Notes under the pieces: generated by a model
What the model saw: the letters and a program-made list of their open reading frames with translations, nothing else
Database searches by the model: none
What the model was told of the DNA's origin: nothing
Position numbers and translations under genes: made by a program
Part shown: positions 8,378-16,562 of the stretch, piece by piece
How the letters are laid out: each line of letters starts with the position of its first letter
Position numbering within the stretch: the stretch's first letter is position 1
Assembly: GCA_934141535.1 (NCBI GenBank)
Contig: CAKPCH010000001.1
Coordinates: forward strand, 182,861 to 246,860
Direction: 5' to 3'
Length of the DNA: 64,000 bases
DNA from: an uncultured Bacilli bacterium
GTDB taxonomy: Bacteria > Bacillota_I > Bacilli_A > RF39 > UBA660

Positions 8378-8980
8378 TTATAATTTATCTTTTATTATAC
8401 TTGTATATATTATTAAAAAACAAATAGAAAAAGTAAATCCACCAACTACATCCGTAAAAAAATGTACACCTAAATATATTCTACTAAGTCCTACTATTAA
8501 AATAAAAATAGAAAATAATGTTATATAAATTATCTTTTCTTGTCTTTTTAACTTTGAATTATATATTAAATAAATAATTAATCCATAAAATGCCATACTT
8601 GTTAATGAATGTCCAGATGGAAAACTATACCCTTTTTCTTTTATTAATACTATATCAAGTGGTCTAGATCTTGTAAAAATATTTTTTAATATTATTTGTA
8701 TTATTGTGATTAATGCTAAATCTATTGATAAAAATAATCCATATTTTTTATTTTTAAAAAATATTATTACAAATACTGTTATACCTATTACCACAACTCC
8801 ACTACCTAAATAAGTTAATAATTTAATATTATTCGTTAAATTATTTTTAATTAATGAAGAAATTTTATTATATACTAAAGCATCAATGGCAATATCTTTT
8901 TTACTTAAAACAAGTATACTAAGTATAATAAATATAATAAAACTTATAGTAAATATAATCCACTTTAAATATTTTTTCAT
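8378..8980 (-). CDS. PAP2-family membrane phosphatase
   Basis: This 200-residue membrane protein has about six hydrophobic spans and all three PAP2 motifs: K99-x5-RP in KNIFTRSRP, PSGH at 121-124, and SRIYLGVHFFTD with Arg167, His173 and Asp177. Such enzymes dephosphorylate membrane lipids, for example undecaprenyl pyrophosphate or phosphatidate, on the outer membrane face. It follows the VanZ-like gene by eight bases and is closed by a terminator, so the two form one unit. With several undecaprenyl-dependent glycan loci nearby, carrier recycling is plausible but not shown. Confidence 0.9.
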   Translation of the reverse strand: MKKYLKWIIFTISFIIFIILSILVLSKKDIAIDALVYNKISSLIKNNLTNNIKLLTYLGSGVVVIGITVFVIIFFKNKKYGLFLSIDLALITIIQIILKNIFTRSRPLDIVLIKEKGYSFPSGHSLTSMAFYGLIIYLIYNSKLKRQEKIIYITLFSIFILIVGLSRIYLGVHFFTDVVGGFTFSICFLIIYTSIIKDKL

Positions 8981-8988
8981 ATCTTCAC

Positions 8989-9684
8989 CTACTCAAATAA
9001 TATAACTTTATTTACTAATTTATTAATACTTTTTATTTTATATAACCCGTATATTGCACTAGCGCCCATTATATTTAATATTAAATCATCAATATCACAA
9101 GAACCAGATAAAGTTAAAAATTGTAAAATTTCTATTGTTGCTACTATAATTATCATTATTATTAAAAATTTATAATATTTATTTATTTTTTTAAATAATA
9201 AAGGAAGAAATATTCCAAAAGGCATGAATGCTACAAAATTTCCTATTATATTTATTAAAAAATTTGTTGTTGACACATAGCCTCTTATATATCCATTAGT
9301 AAATAGTTTTATTGTATTAAATGGTATTATATTAAATGATGTTTTAATATAATTTTGCAATAACTCACTATCCCATTTAGCTATTGTAAGTTCCCCTCTT
9401 CCAAATCTTTCATCTAATAATGTTAAATTAAATATTGTAAATATATAAACTAAAAATATTAAGATTATATTTATTTTTAATATTTTTTTATTATAATTTA
9501 ACTTTTTTATTAATATAAAATTATTTATATATAATAATAAACAAACTATTGTTAAAAGAATTAATCTTAATTTTATATTTAAATACATTCCAGGGGTTAT
9601 TCTTATTTTTATACAGAATAATACTATTATAATAGATACTATGTATAATAATATTGATAATGCCTTATATATTTTATTTTTCAT
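8989..9684 (-). CDS. VanZ-like family membrane protein
   Basis: This 231-residue protein has about six hydrophobic spans. The C-terminal block carries VanZ-family features: 'INIIGNFVAFMPFGIFLPLLF' and 'TIEILQFLTLSGSCDIDDLILNIMGA', spread over residues 140-215. VanZ in Enterococcus gives low-level teicoplanin resistance; most members have no known role. The N-terminal spans precede a loop with the motif LDERFGRGEL. It lies eight bases upstream of the PAP2 gene. No van genes are present, so no resistance function is implied. Confidence 0.8.
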   Translation of the reverse strand: MKNKIYKALSILLYIVSIIIVLFCIKIRITPGMYLNIKLRLILLTIVCLLLYINNFILIKKLNYNKKILKINIILIFLVYIFTIFNLTLLDERFGRGELTIAKWDSELLQNYIKTSFNIIPFNTIKLFTNGYIRGYVSTTNFLINIIGNFVAFMPFGIFLPLLFKKINKYYKFLIIMIIIVATIEILQFLTLSGSCDIDDLILNIMGASAIYGLYKIKSINKLVNKVILFE

Positions 9685-9699
9685 ATATTCACCTATTTA

Positions 9700-9709
9700 A
9701 TTATATCAC
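9700..9709 (-). promoter_or_regulatory. Extended -10 promoter for the VanZ/PAP2 unit
   Basis: TATAAT (9700-9705, minus strand) is preceded by TG one base upstream, giving an extended -10 box. No good -35 box is seen at 17 bases. It lies 16 bases upstream of the VanZ start. Confidence 0.5.
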
Positions 9710-9731
9710 AATATAAAATATAACAAAAGTC

Positions 9732-9764
9732 AAAAATAAAAAGCCTTATTTTTTAACAAGACTT
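9732..9764 (-). terminator. Terminator downstream of tRNA-Ser
   Basis: Seven-base arms (9758-9764 and 9741-9747, one G-U pair) with a ten-base loop, followed by a T-rich tract on the minus strand, 14 bases after the tRNA 3' end. Confidence 0.7.
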
Positions 9765-9777
9765 ATATACAAAAAAA

Positions 9778-9868
9778 TGGCGGAGCAGGAGGGATTTGAA
9801 CCCTCGCACCAGTTGCCCGGTCTACACCCTTAGCAGGGGCGCCTCTTCAGCCTCTTGAGTACTACTCC
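9778..9868 (-). tRNA. tRNA-Ser (anticodon GCU)
   Basis: The 91-base gene folds as a class II tRNA. The acceptor stem is GGAGTAG with CTGCTCC, the anticodon loop CTGCTAA has anticodon GCT (reads AGC/AGU), and there is a long variable arm and a T arm GAGGGTTCAAATCCCTC. The 3' CCA is encoded (9778-9780 on the + strand read as TGG). The discriminator base is G, as usual for serine. Confidence 0.95.
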
Positions 9869-9882
9869 ATCGCCATATATAG

Positions 9883-9911
9883 ATTATAGCATATTTTTTT
9901 ATCTTAAGCAA
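9883..9911 (-). promoter_or_regulatory. Promoter of tRNA-Ser
   Basis: TTGCTT at 9906-9911 and TATAAT at 9883-9888 are 17 bases apart, with an extended TG. The -35 box overlaps the stop codon of the sigma factor gene. The spacing to the tRNA is short, as expected. Confidence 0.75.
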
Positions 9912-10560
9912 CCATTTTTTGATGTAATTTTTGTAATACTTTTTGTTCTTTTCTAGAAACCTGTACTTGACTCATTCCAAGACACTTAGAAGTCTCACTT
10001 TGTGTGTAATCTTTCATATATCTATTTTCTATTAATGTTCTTTCTTCAGCATTTAAATTATTTAAAGATTCTCTTAATAAAATTAAATCATCTATATTAT
10101 TTGATTTACCAATTACATCTTGAAGAGTTAGATCTCTTCCCTCTTCATTTATAGGTTCATCTATACTTTTTATTTTGTTTGCTGAAATCATAGCTTCACT
10201 AACATAAAATTCGGGTATTTCTAAGAACATAGCAATCTCTTTTACACTTGGTTCATGCATTAATTTTTGTGAAAGTAATATATAAGCTTTTTCTATTTTT
10301 AAATTTAGACTAGTTATTTCTCTACTTATTTTTATTCCTTTATCTTCTCTAACTAACTTTCTCATTTCACCTAATATAAATGGATAAGCATATGTAGTAA
10401 ATTTACAATTCATATCAGGATTATATTTTTTATATGCCATAACAAGTCCTAGGCAACCTGCTTGATATAAATCTTCTTTACTTTTATAATTTTTAAAATA
10501 ATTAGTTATCGAATATATTAATCTTTCATTTTCTAATATTAATTTAGTTATATCTTCCAT
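9904..10560 (-). CDS. SigF/SigG/SigB-type RNA polymerase sigma factor
   Basis: The 218-residue protein is a group 3 sigma-70 factor. Region 2 is at about 25-85 (YQAGCLGLVMAYKKYNPDM, FTTYAYPFILGEMRKLVRED), region 3 at about 95-150 and region 4 at about 165-215 (ERTLIENRYMKDYTQSETSKCLGMSQVQVSRKEQ type). This layout is that of sporulation or stress sigma factors (SigF, SigG, SigB). It follows a SpoIIAA-like STAS gene; the STAS stop TGA forms part of this gene's GAGGTGA ribosome site. No SpoIIAB/RsbW kinase gene lies between or beside them, as it would in a spoIIA or sigB operon. Which of the three factors it matches best cannot be told from sequence reading alone. Confidence 0.85.
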   Translation of the reverse strand: MEDITKLILENERLIYSITNYFKNYKSKEDLYQAGCLGLVMAYKKYNPDMNCKFTTYAYPFILGEMRKLVREDKGIKISREITSLNLKIEKAYILLSQKLMHEPSVKEIAMFLEIPEFYVSEAMISANKIKSIDEPINEEGRDLTLQDVIGKSNNIDDLILLRESLNNLNAEERTLIENRYMKDYTQSETSKCLGMSQVQVSRKEQKVLQKLHQKMVA

Positions 10561-10564
10561 AGTT

Positions 10565-10912
10565 TCACCTCAAATTTAATATTTTTATAGCACTCAACTC
10601 ATCAGGTGCTTCATATATATAATTTACTAGTCTTGAATTCTTTAATTTTTTTCTAATTTTATCATTATTGCCACACATCAAACTTCTACCTTCATTTTGT
10701 TTTATTAATTCATAATTATAAAAAATTGTATTTATTCCTTTTATATCTATTGATTTTAAGTTTGTAAAATTAAAAACTATATTTCTAATACCACCATCCT
10801 TTACAATGCGTGTTACTCTTTTATTTAGTTTTTCTATAGTATCTTTATTTAAATGTCCTTTAAGTCTTACAAAAAGAATTCCCTTTCTAAATTCAGTTCC
10901 TACATTTAGCAT
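10565..10912 (-). CDS. STAS-domain protein, SpoIIAA/RsbV-like, without the phosphorylatable serine
   Basis: The 115-residue protein has the full STAS length and fold pattern of anti-anti-sigma factors: a strand-rich start (GILFVRLKGHLN), 'IRNIVFNFTNLKSID' at 42-56, then the helix. In SpoIIAA and RsbV the helix starts with a D-S-S-G or similar motif whose serine is phosphorylated by the anti-sigma kinase. Here the motif is D56-I-K-G59, with no Ser or Thr at that point. The gene is directly upstream of the sigma factor gene, in the spoIIAA-spoIIAC order but with the kinase gene missing. GGAAGGTGA precedes ATG 10912. Confidence 0.8.
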   Translation of the reverse strand: MLNVGTEFRKGILFVRLKGHLNKDTIEKLNKRVTRIVKDGGIRNIVFNFTNLKSIDIKGINTIFYNYELIKQNEGRSLMCGNNDKIRKKLKNSRLVNYIYEAPDELSAIKILNLR

Positions 10913-11043
10913 ATATTCACCTTCCTATTTAATTTAGCACATTTTTTCTTCTCTTTATACACTTTCGACAAAACTAGAATTTCTTTTCCCTACTTATATT
11001 ATTATATTTTTTTTGTTAAATTCCTTTTTTATTAAAAGATAAT

Positions 11044-11068
11044 AAAAAAAAAGATCATTTCTGATCTT
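11044..11068 (-). terminator. Terminator after the 85-residue gene
   Basis: Arms 11062-11068 and 11051-11057 with a four-base loop and a T tract on the minus strand (A run 11044-11052). It overlaps the gene's stop. T residues on the + side make it partly bidirectional. Confidence 0.8.
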
Positions 11069-11312
11069 TTTGTTCTAAGTATTTAAATATCGCTCCTTGG
11101 TTATTTAGTCTAAACTCTCTTATAAATTTATTTTTACATTGAGTTAATACAATATTTAAATCCTCTATTTGTACTAATATGTCATCATCTTTATCTAGGT
11201 TGTAGCGCTTTTTTAATTTTGAAATTTTCTTTTTTGCTTCATTAAATTTAATTAGTTCTAAAGACATCTCAGGTGTTAAGGTAAACTCTACTTTTTCTAA
11301 ATCTTTTTCCAT
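11055..11312 (-). CDS. Small cytoplasmic protein, unknown function
   Basis: The 85-residue protein is highly charged, mostly helical, with no membrane segment. Residues about 25-40 are basic (AKKKISKLKKRYNL) and are followed by an acidic DKDDD stretch. One Cys lies near residue 58. A strong TAGGAGGA site precedes ATG 11312, and a promoter and terminator frame it, so it appears to be a monocistronic gene. I do not recognise the family. Confidence 0.75.
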   Translation of the reverse strand: MEKDLEKVEFTLTPEMSLELIKFNEAKKKISKLKKRYNLDKDDDILVQIEDLNIVLTQCKNKFIREFRLNNQGAIFKYLEQKDQK

Positions 11313-11348
11313 GTTTTCCTCCTAGATTATTTCTCTTCTTACTAATTA

Positions 11349-11377
11349 ATTTTATTATATTAAATATATTAAGTCAA
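11349..11377 (-). promoter_or_regulatory. Promoter of the 85-residue gene
   Basis: TTGACT at 11372-11377 and TAAAAT at 11349-11354 are 17 bases apart on the minus strand. Confidence 0.65.
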
Positions 11378-11393
11378 GAAAATTTTTAGAATT

Positions 11394-12386
11394 TTATTTA
11401 TTATCTATAGATTTTAAAATATTTATTGCATCTTCAAATGTAGATACTCCATATATTTTTATGTCATATTTGTATTTTTCTTTTAATTTAATAGCAGTTT
11501 CATAATTTTCGTCTTGTGGGACTAAAAATATATCAGCATGTGCTTTAACAGCACTTTTCAATTTATATTCCACTCCACCTATACTACCAACACTACCATC
11601 TTTATCTATTGTTCCTGTGCCTACTATTTTTAATTTTTTTGTTATATCTTCTTTTGTTAATGCATTATAAATAGAAAGTGCAGTTATAAGTCCACCACTT
11701 GGTCCTGATTCATCATTTTCTATTTTCACATTTACTTTAGGATCTGTTTCATAACTTGTTAACTCGCTTACTAAAACTCCTATTATTTTTTTACCATCTT
11801 CTTCATATATATAAGCATATCTTTCATAATATTTATCTTTATTTTTTACTACTAAAGTTATTTTATCATTAACTTTTTTACTATTTACTAATTCTTTTAA
11901 TTCATTTTTATTAGATATGCTTACATTATCTATTTTTTGTATCTCATCCCCTACTTTTATAGATGTATTAGATTCTTTAGTTACATAAGACACATAAAGT
12001 TTATTTGATTTAATTTCTATATTAGAATTTGAATAAGTATATGCGACAAAAATAGCATTACTAATAGATTCTTCCATTAGTATTTTATCTCTTAAATTAT
12101 ATTCCTCTATTTCTTCATCTTCTAATAATACTTGATCTTCTTTAATAACTTTAAAATCTTTATTAAATAAAGATATAATTAGTGTTGGTATAGTAGCACG
12201 ATATTCTCTTACAAAAGCTAAGTTAAGACTACCTTCACTTTTATAACCATTTATTTCTATTTTATTTTGCATATCTTCTATACCACCGGGTGCATCTATA
12301 TAATATGGGAATCTTATACTTAATATTATTAAAGTTATAATTAGTGTTAAAATAAATTTATAATTATTTTTTAATATCTTCTTCAT
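11394..12386 (-). CDS. YlbL-type PDZ/Lon-like serine protease
   Basis: The 330-residue protein has one N-terminal membrane anchor (about 8-26), a PDZ domain at about 120-200 (IKVGDEIQKIDNVSISNKNEL) and a C-terminal Lon-type S16 protease domain. The catalytic Ser is in DESGPSGGLITALSIY (about residue 235) and the Lys in GGVEYKLKSAVKAHAD (about 280). The protease domain is outside the membrane. The family (B. subtilis YlbL) is a membrane protease without a AAA+ motor; B. subtilis YlbL is linked to the DNA-damage checkpoint. It is transcribed alone from a good promoter. Confidence 0.9.
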   Translation of the reverse strand: MKKILKNNYKFILTLIITLIILSIRFPYYIDAPGGIEDMQNKIEINGYKSEGSLNLAFVREYRATIPTLIISLFNKDFKVIKEDQVLLEDEEIEEYNLRDKILMEESISNAIFVAYTYSNSNIEIKSNKLYVSYVTKESNTSIKVGDEIQKIDNVSISNKNELKELVNSKKVNDKITLVVKNKDKYYERYAYIYEEDGKKIIGVLVSELTSYETDPKVNVKIENDESGPSGGLITALSIYNALTKEDITKKLKIVGTGTIDKDGSVGSIGGVEYKLKSAVKAHADIFLVPQDENYETAIKLKEKYKYDIKIYGVSTFEDAINILKSIDNK

Positions 12387-12406
12387 ATCTCACCTAATAT
12401 AATATT

Positions 12407-12435
12407 ATGATAACACTTACTTTATTATTAAGCAA
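12407..12435 (-). promoter_or_regulatory. Promoter of the YlbL-like gene
   Basis: TTGCTT at 12430-12435 and TATCAT at 12407-12412 are 17 bases apart, directly behind the terminator of the upstream gene. Confidence 0.65.
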
Positions 12436-12463
12436 GAAAAAAAGCAAACTAATTTGTTTGCTT
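12435..12463 (-). terminator. Terminator after the Thr-rich anchored protein
   Basis: Eight-base arms (12456-12463 and 12442-12449), six-base loop and a T tract on the minus strand. It includes the stop codon at 12449. Confidence 0.85.
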
Positions 12464-13396
12464 TGTCAATGTTTTTTGTTTTTGTTGATATTCTTGATCT
12501 GCTTTTTCCATTTCTTTAGTTTTTGCGACCATAACACCGTTTACTAATCCATAACCTTTATATCCATTTAATACCCATTGTTGATAATCTTCTTTTGATT
12601 CGAATTTAAGTTCTGATATAGGGTCTGTATAATATTTATCTGTTGAAGGTTTTGTTGTAGTAGTTGTTGTTTGGTTTGATTTTGTAGTTGTTGAAGTTGA
12701 TGGTGTAGTAGTTGTTGTTGTATTTTCAACTATCTTAGTTTCAGAACTAATTATTTTTTCCCCTTCTTCTTTATCTTTATCTTCTATTCTAACTAGTTCA
12801 CCATTTTTATTATAAATATATTTTCCAGCATCTTCTTTTTTTACATATTCATTACGATTACTATCCCAAACATATCCATCTGGTACATTTGATCCAGCAG
12901 GTTTTGTACCAGTTGCTTTTACATTACCATCTTTATCAAGTATTGTATATCCTTCATCTTTAACATATACTTTACCATTACTCTTAGTTACTAATGTACC
13001 ATTTTTTGTATCTATTGATGTACTACCTACACTACCAGCTTTTTTTAAAGCTTCTTCATTAACATATAAACGTCCTTTAGAATCTTTAACTATTTTTGAT
13101 ACATCAAGTTTACCACTTGGATCATTATATTTAGTTGTAGTAGTATCATACTCTAAATCATCTCCAATAGAATCTATTGTGCTGACAACAGTATTTATCT
13201 TATTACCATTATTATTTTTCTTACTAGAATGAAGTGCTACAAAGCTTCCAACTCCTGCTATTATAGCAAGTGCTAAAGCTGATATTCTAGTAACTAGTTT
13301 TTTCTTTTTATTATTTGGCTTTTTAGAATTGTTATCTTTTACTTTACTTCCTCTTATTTCAATATTATCAAAATATTCATTTAATTCATGTGACAT
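12449..13396 (-). CDS. Membrane-anchored protein with Thr-rich stalk, unknown function
   Basis: The 315-residue protein has a charged cytoplasmic N terminus (about 1-34), a single membrane segment at about 36-54 (ISALALAIIAGVGSFVALH), and a long extracytoplasmic part. The latter contains beta-rich repeated elements such as DGYVWDSNRNEYVKKEDAG (about residue 173) and a strongly Thr/Ser-rich linker at about 224-253. The C-terminal 60 residues are again charged. The layout is that of a type II anchored wall or surface protein. I do not recognise a named family. It has a consensus promoter and its own terminator. Confidence 0.75.
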   Translation of the reverse strand: MSHELNEYFDNIEIRGSKVKDNNSKKPNNKKKKLVTRISALALAIIAGVGSFVALHSSKKNNNGNKINTVVSTIDSIGDDLEYDTTTTKYNDPSGKLDVSKIVKDSKGRLYVNEEALKKAGSVGSTSIDTKNGTLVTKSNGKVYVKDEGYTILDKDGNVKATGTKPAGSNVPDGYVWDSNRNEYVKKEDAGKYIYNKNGELVRIEDKDKEEGEKIISSETKIVENTTTTTTPSTSTTTKSNQTTTTTTKPSTDKYYTDPISELKFESKEDYQQWVLNGYKGYGLVNGVMVAKTKEMEKADQEYQQKQKTLTKQTN

Positions 13397-13426
13397 AATA
13401 AACCCTCTTTCTTTTTAATGTCTTAT

Positions 13427-13455
13427 ATACTAACACATTTACTTTATTTTGTCAA
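13427..13455 (-). promoter_or_regulatory. Promoter of the Thr-rich anchored protein
   Basis: A perfect -35 TTGACA (13450-13455) and TAGTAT (13427-13432) are 17 bases apart on the minus strand. Confidence 0.75.
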
Positions 13456-13481
13456 ATAAAGAATATCCCAAGGATATTCTT
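13456..13481 (-). terminator. Terminator after yneF
   Basis: Ten-base arms (13472-13481 and 13459-13468) with a three-base loop. The tail is short (TTTATTTG), so efficiency is uncertain. Confidence 0.65.
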
Positions 13482-13683
13482 ACATGTATTTATTCATAGA
13501 TTTCATCATTTGATTAACTTGTTTTTGTGATGGAGTTCTCCCCATTTGACTCATCATCGCCTTAATCATTTGTTCATTTATTGGTGGATTCTTTTTTAAG
13601 AATTTTTTCATATAAAATCTAGCTAAGAAGAATCCTATTACTAAACCTATTACTAAACCTATTAAAATATATACTATATCCAT
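13480..13683 (-). CDS. yneF: YneF family (UPF0154) small membrane protein
   Basis: I start at ATG 13683 (MDIVYILIG), giving 67 residues, close to the 72 of B. subtilis YneF. AAAGGTGATG lies upstream; the longer frame to 13737 has no ribosome site. The protein has one N-terminal membrane span with GLVIGLVIGFFLARFYMKKFL, followed by the family signature KNPPINEQMIKAMMSQMGRTPSQKQVNQMM. The biochemical role is unknown. In B. subtilis it lies next to sirA (yneE), and a SirA-like gene lies just upstream here. Confidence 0.92.
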   Translation of the reverse strand: MDIVYILIGLVIGLVIGFFLARFYMKKFLKKNPPINEQMIKAMMSQMGRTPSQKQVNQMMKSMNKYM

Positions 13684-13708
13684 TTTTTCATCACCTTTCA
13701 ATACATAT

Positions 13709-13737
13709 ATTTTACTATACAAATCAATATAATTCAA
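13709..13737 (-). promoter_or_regulatory. Promoter of yneF
   Basis: TTGAAT at 13732-13737 and TAAAAT at 13709-13714 are 17 bases apart on the minus strand, in the short gap after the SirA-like gene. Confidence 0.6.
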
Positions 13738-13740
13738 GTA

Positions 13741-14118
13741 TTATTTAAATTTATCTTTAAGCCAAAAGTATTCTTTATCATCAAAGTTACATACAAATAT
13801 ATTTTTATTATAAATATAAAATATACAAAGTACTTCTCTTAAGTATTTATTATTGTTTATAATACAACAACTTTTTCTTATTTCAAAATAATTATATTTA
13901 TCCAAAAAATATTTATTATTAATATTTTTTAAATTATATTTTGTATTTATATAATATTTTAATGCTTTTGTATCAAATAGATTACATATATTATAAAATA
14001 GACTCATTCCATAACTATAGTTTTCTTTATGCATTGTTTTTAATTTATATAATATATCATATAAATATTGTGTATTATTTTTAAAGTAATTGTCTTTTAT
14101 AATAAATAAATAGTACAT
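13741..14118 (-). CDS. SirA-like protein (putative sporulation inhibitor of replication)
   Basis: The 125-residue protein starts at ATG 14118 (MYYLFIIKDNYF) with AGGTGA upstream; an in-frame GTG at 14127 lies inside that site. The opening strand 'MYYLFIIKDNYF' and the length resemble SirA (YneE), which binds DnaA domain I and blocks replication at sporulation in B. subtilis. The B. subtilis neighbour yneF follows here too. The rest is rich in Tyr, Asn and Lys and too diverged for motif comparison by eye. The call rests mainly on gene order plus N-terminal resemblance. Confidence 0.5.
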   Translation of the reverse strand: MYYLFIIKDNYFKNNTQYLYDILYKLKTMHKENYSYGMSLFYNICNLFDTKALKYYINTKYNLKNINNKYFLDKYNYFEIRKSCCIINNNKYLREVLCIFYIYNKNIFVCNFDDKEYFWLKDKFK

Positions 14119-14166
14119 ATAGGTCACCTATATTATTTTAATATTATTTATTTAAAAATTATGTTG

Positions 14167-14204
14167 AAAAAAGTAAGAAATGTTTATTCTCCATTTCTTA
14201 CTTT
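14167..14204 (-). terminator. Terminator of the pheST operon
   Basis: Thirteen-base perfect arms (14192-14204 and 14170-14182) with a nine-base loop and a short T tail on the minus strand. It contains the pheT stop codon. Confidence 0.85.
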
Positions 14205-16562
14205 AGCGCCTATATTTTTTTCTACTTCAGTTATTATTTTATTAAATGCTTCCATTACTTCTTCTTCTGTTAATGTTCTTGTTTGATCTTCAAATTTTAA
14301 AGTGTATGCGATTGATTTTTCATCACTTTCTATTTTATCTCCTACATATACATCAAATACATCAATATTAGTTAAAAGTCTTCCTCCACTTTTTCTTATT
14401 TGATTTTTTATTGTATCACTTTCTACATCTTTTTTTACTATGAAAGCAACATCTTTTTGTATTGTAGGATATTTAGAAGTTTCTTTGTATTTTAATGGCT
14501 TAGTTTGCTTATTATAAAGCTTAGTCATTGATAATTCACAAACATATACTTCTTCTTTTATAAGTCCTGGGTGTACTCTACCTATTATACCTATTTCTTC
14601 TCTATCAAGCATTATTTTAGCGCTCACTCCTGGATGTAAATCTGGTAATTTTGACTTAGTATATGTATATCTATTTTTAAATCCTAAATAATTTAATAAG
14701 TTATCTACTATTCCTTTTAATACATAGAAATCACATTTAATAGAATTTCCTTGCCATGTATTTGTTATATAGTTACCACTTATTAACATACTAACCTTTA
14801 CATCTTCTTTGTATTCTTTATCATATGTTTTTGATATTTCATAAAGTAATATATCATTTACTTTTCTTGCTTTGTTATAATCATATACATTTATTAAAGA
14901 TGGTAATATAGATGTTCTTATTATTGATTTATCTATACTCATAGGATTTGGTAGTGTTATTGGTTCTTTTTCTTCGTATCTAAATAAACTAGCCATATCT
15001 GGACTTGTTAATGTATATGTTTTTGTTTCATTAAGACCAAGTGTTCTTAATCTTTTTGATATACTTTTACGTATACCTACATCACCTACATAAACTCCAC
15101 GTCTTGTTTTTACTGTTGGTAATGTACTAACTAAATTCTGATATCCATAAAGCCTTCCTATTTCTTCTGCTATATCATTAACATTAGACTCTATATCAAG
15201 TCTTCTTCTTGGTATAGTTACTTTAAATGTTTCATTATCATATGTGTATTCGAAATCTAATCTGTTAAGTTCTGTCTTTACGTCTTCAGGTGTTAAATCA
15301 AGTCCAAGTAATGTACTAACTTCTTGTGTTTTAAATGTTACTACTTTTAATGTTTTATCTATTTTATCATATAATACTTTTCCACTTAAAATAGTAGCAT
15401 CCGCATACTTTTCTAGTAAGTTGCATGCTCTATCTAAAGCCATAGAAGTATATTCAAAGTTTAATCCTTTACCATATCTTATTGAAGCTTCACTTCTTAA
15501 ATTAAGTCGAGATGCTGTATATCTAATACTTACTGGGTCGAATATAGCACTCTCTATTAATATATTTTTAGTATTAGAATCTACATCTGTTGACTCTCCA
15601 CCCATAACTCCAGCAACACAAACAGGATTTAATCCATCTGTTATAACTATATCTTGATTAGTTAATACTCTATCTACTCCATCTAATGTTTTTATTTTTT
15701 CATTTTCTTTAGCTTGTCTTACTAATATATTAGTTCCAAGTTTATCTAAATCAAAGAAATGAAGTGGTTGACCAAATTCTAACATAACATAATTTGAAAT
15801 ATCTACTACATTATTTATAGGTCTCATTCCTGCATTTATTAATCTTCTTTTAATAAAATCTGGAGATTCTTTTATAGTAACATTTTTTACTATTTTAGTA
15901 CTATAATATGGACAATTAGGTGTATCTACTTCTAATTTAACTATATCATTTACACTTTCTTTTACTTCATTATAACTAGTATCAGGTAATTTTACTTTTT
16001 TATTTAATATACATGCTATTTCATAAGCAAAACCTATGTGATAATAACAATCATTATTTCTATGTTTATGTATATCTAATTCATACATAGTATCATTAGT
16101 ACCTAAATATATATTAGCATCACTACCATTTTCTAAATTACTTGGAAGTTCTGCTATACCTTTATTATAATTTTCTTCTGTTTTTTCTTCTATACCAAGT
16201 TCAAATAAAGCACATATCATTCCATTTGATTCTACACCACGAATTTTTCCTTTTTTTATTAAGAAATCTCCAGGTAATACTGCTCCATCAAGTGCGACTA
16301 TTACTTTTATTCCTTCACGTACATTTGAAGCTCCACAAACTATTTGTACTTTTTTATCTCCTACATCTACTTCACATATATGAAGGTGATCACTATCAGG
16401 ATGAGGGATACAAGAAACTACTTCTCCTATAACTAAATTATTTATATGATTAGTAATAACTTTTTCTACATTTATACCAGCTTTTGTTATTTTAACAGCA
16501 AGTTCTTTTAAGTCTTCATCTTTTATATCTAAAAAATCACTTACCCACTCTAAACTAATCAT
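14184..16562 (-). CDS. pheT: Phenylalanine-tRNA ligase beta subunit
   Basis: The 792-residue length is normal for bacterial PheT. The N-terminal tRNA-binding (EMAP-like) domain is at about 40-150 (VIGEVVSCIPHPDSDHLHICEVDVGD). The B3/B4 editing region follows at about 210-390 (MRPINNVVDISNYVMLEFGQPLHFFDLDKL type), then B5 (about 405-475), the class II-like core, and the C-terminal anticodon-binding FDX-ACB domain (about 700-792, YPTIQKDVAFIVKKDV). It overlaps the end of pheS by eight bases and forms the (alpha-beta)2 enzyme with it. Confidence 0.97.
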   Translation of the reverse strand: MISLEWVSDFLDIKDEDLKELAVKITKAGINVEKVITNHINNLVIGEVVSCIPHPDSDHLHICEVDVGDKKVQIVCGASNVREGIKVIVALDGAVLPGDFLIKKGKIRGVESNGMICALFELGIEEKTEENYNKGIAELPSNLENGSDANIYLGTNDTMYELDIHKHRNNDCYYHIGFAYEIACILNKKVKLPDTSYNEVKESVNDIVKLEVDTPNCPYYSTKIVKNVTIKESPDFIKRRLINAGMRPINNVVDISNYVMLEFGQPLHFFDLDKLGTNILVRQAKENEKIKTLDGVDRVLTNQDIVITDGLNPVCVAGVMGGESTDVDSNTKNILIESAIFDPVSIRYTASRLNLRSEASIRYGKGLNFEYTSMALDRACNLLEKYADATILSGKVLYDKIDKTLKVVTFKTQEVSTLLGLDLTPEDVKTELNRLDFEYTYDNETFKVTIPRRRLDIESNVNDIAEEIGRLYGYQNLVSTLPTVKTRRGVYVGDVGIRKSISKRLRTLGLNETKTYTLTSPDMASLFRYEEKEPITLPNPMSIDKSIIRTSILPSLINVYDYNKARKVNDILLYEISKTYDKEYKEDVKVSMLISGNYITNTWQGNSIKCDFYVLKGIVDNLLNYLGFKNRYTYTKSKLPDLHPGVSAKIMLDREEIGIIGRVHPGLIKEEVYVCELSMTKLYNKQTKPLKYKETSKYPTIQKDVAFIVKKDVESDTIKNQIRKSGGRLLTNIDVFDVYVGDKIESDEKSIAYTLKFEDQTRTLTEEEVMEAFNKIITEVEKNIGAKVRNGE

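Noticed and set aside
8989..9684. Glycopeptide resistance from the VanZ-like gene
   Set aside because: No other van genes are present and VanZ-family proteins are widespread without resistance.
15244..15657. + strand open frame of 137 residues inside pheT
   Set aside because: It is antisense to a well-supported pheT gene with clear domains and has no ribosome site. Several other + strand frames (for example 32978-33508 and 21970-22488) fall the same way.
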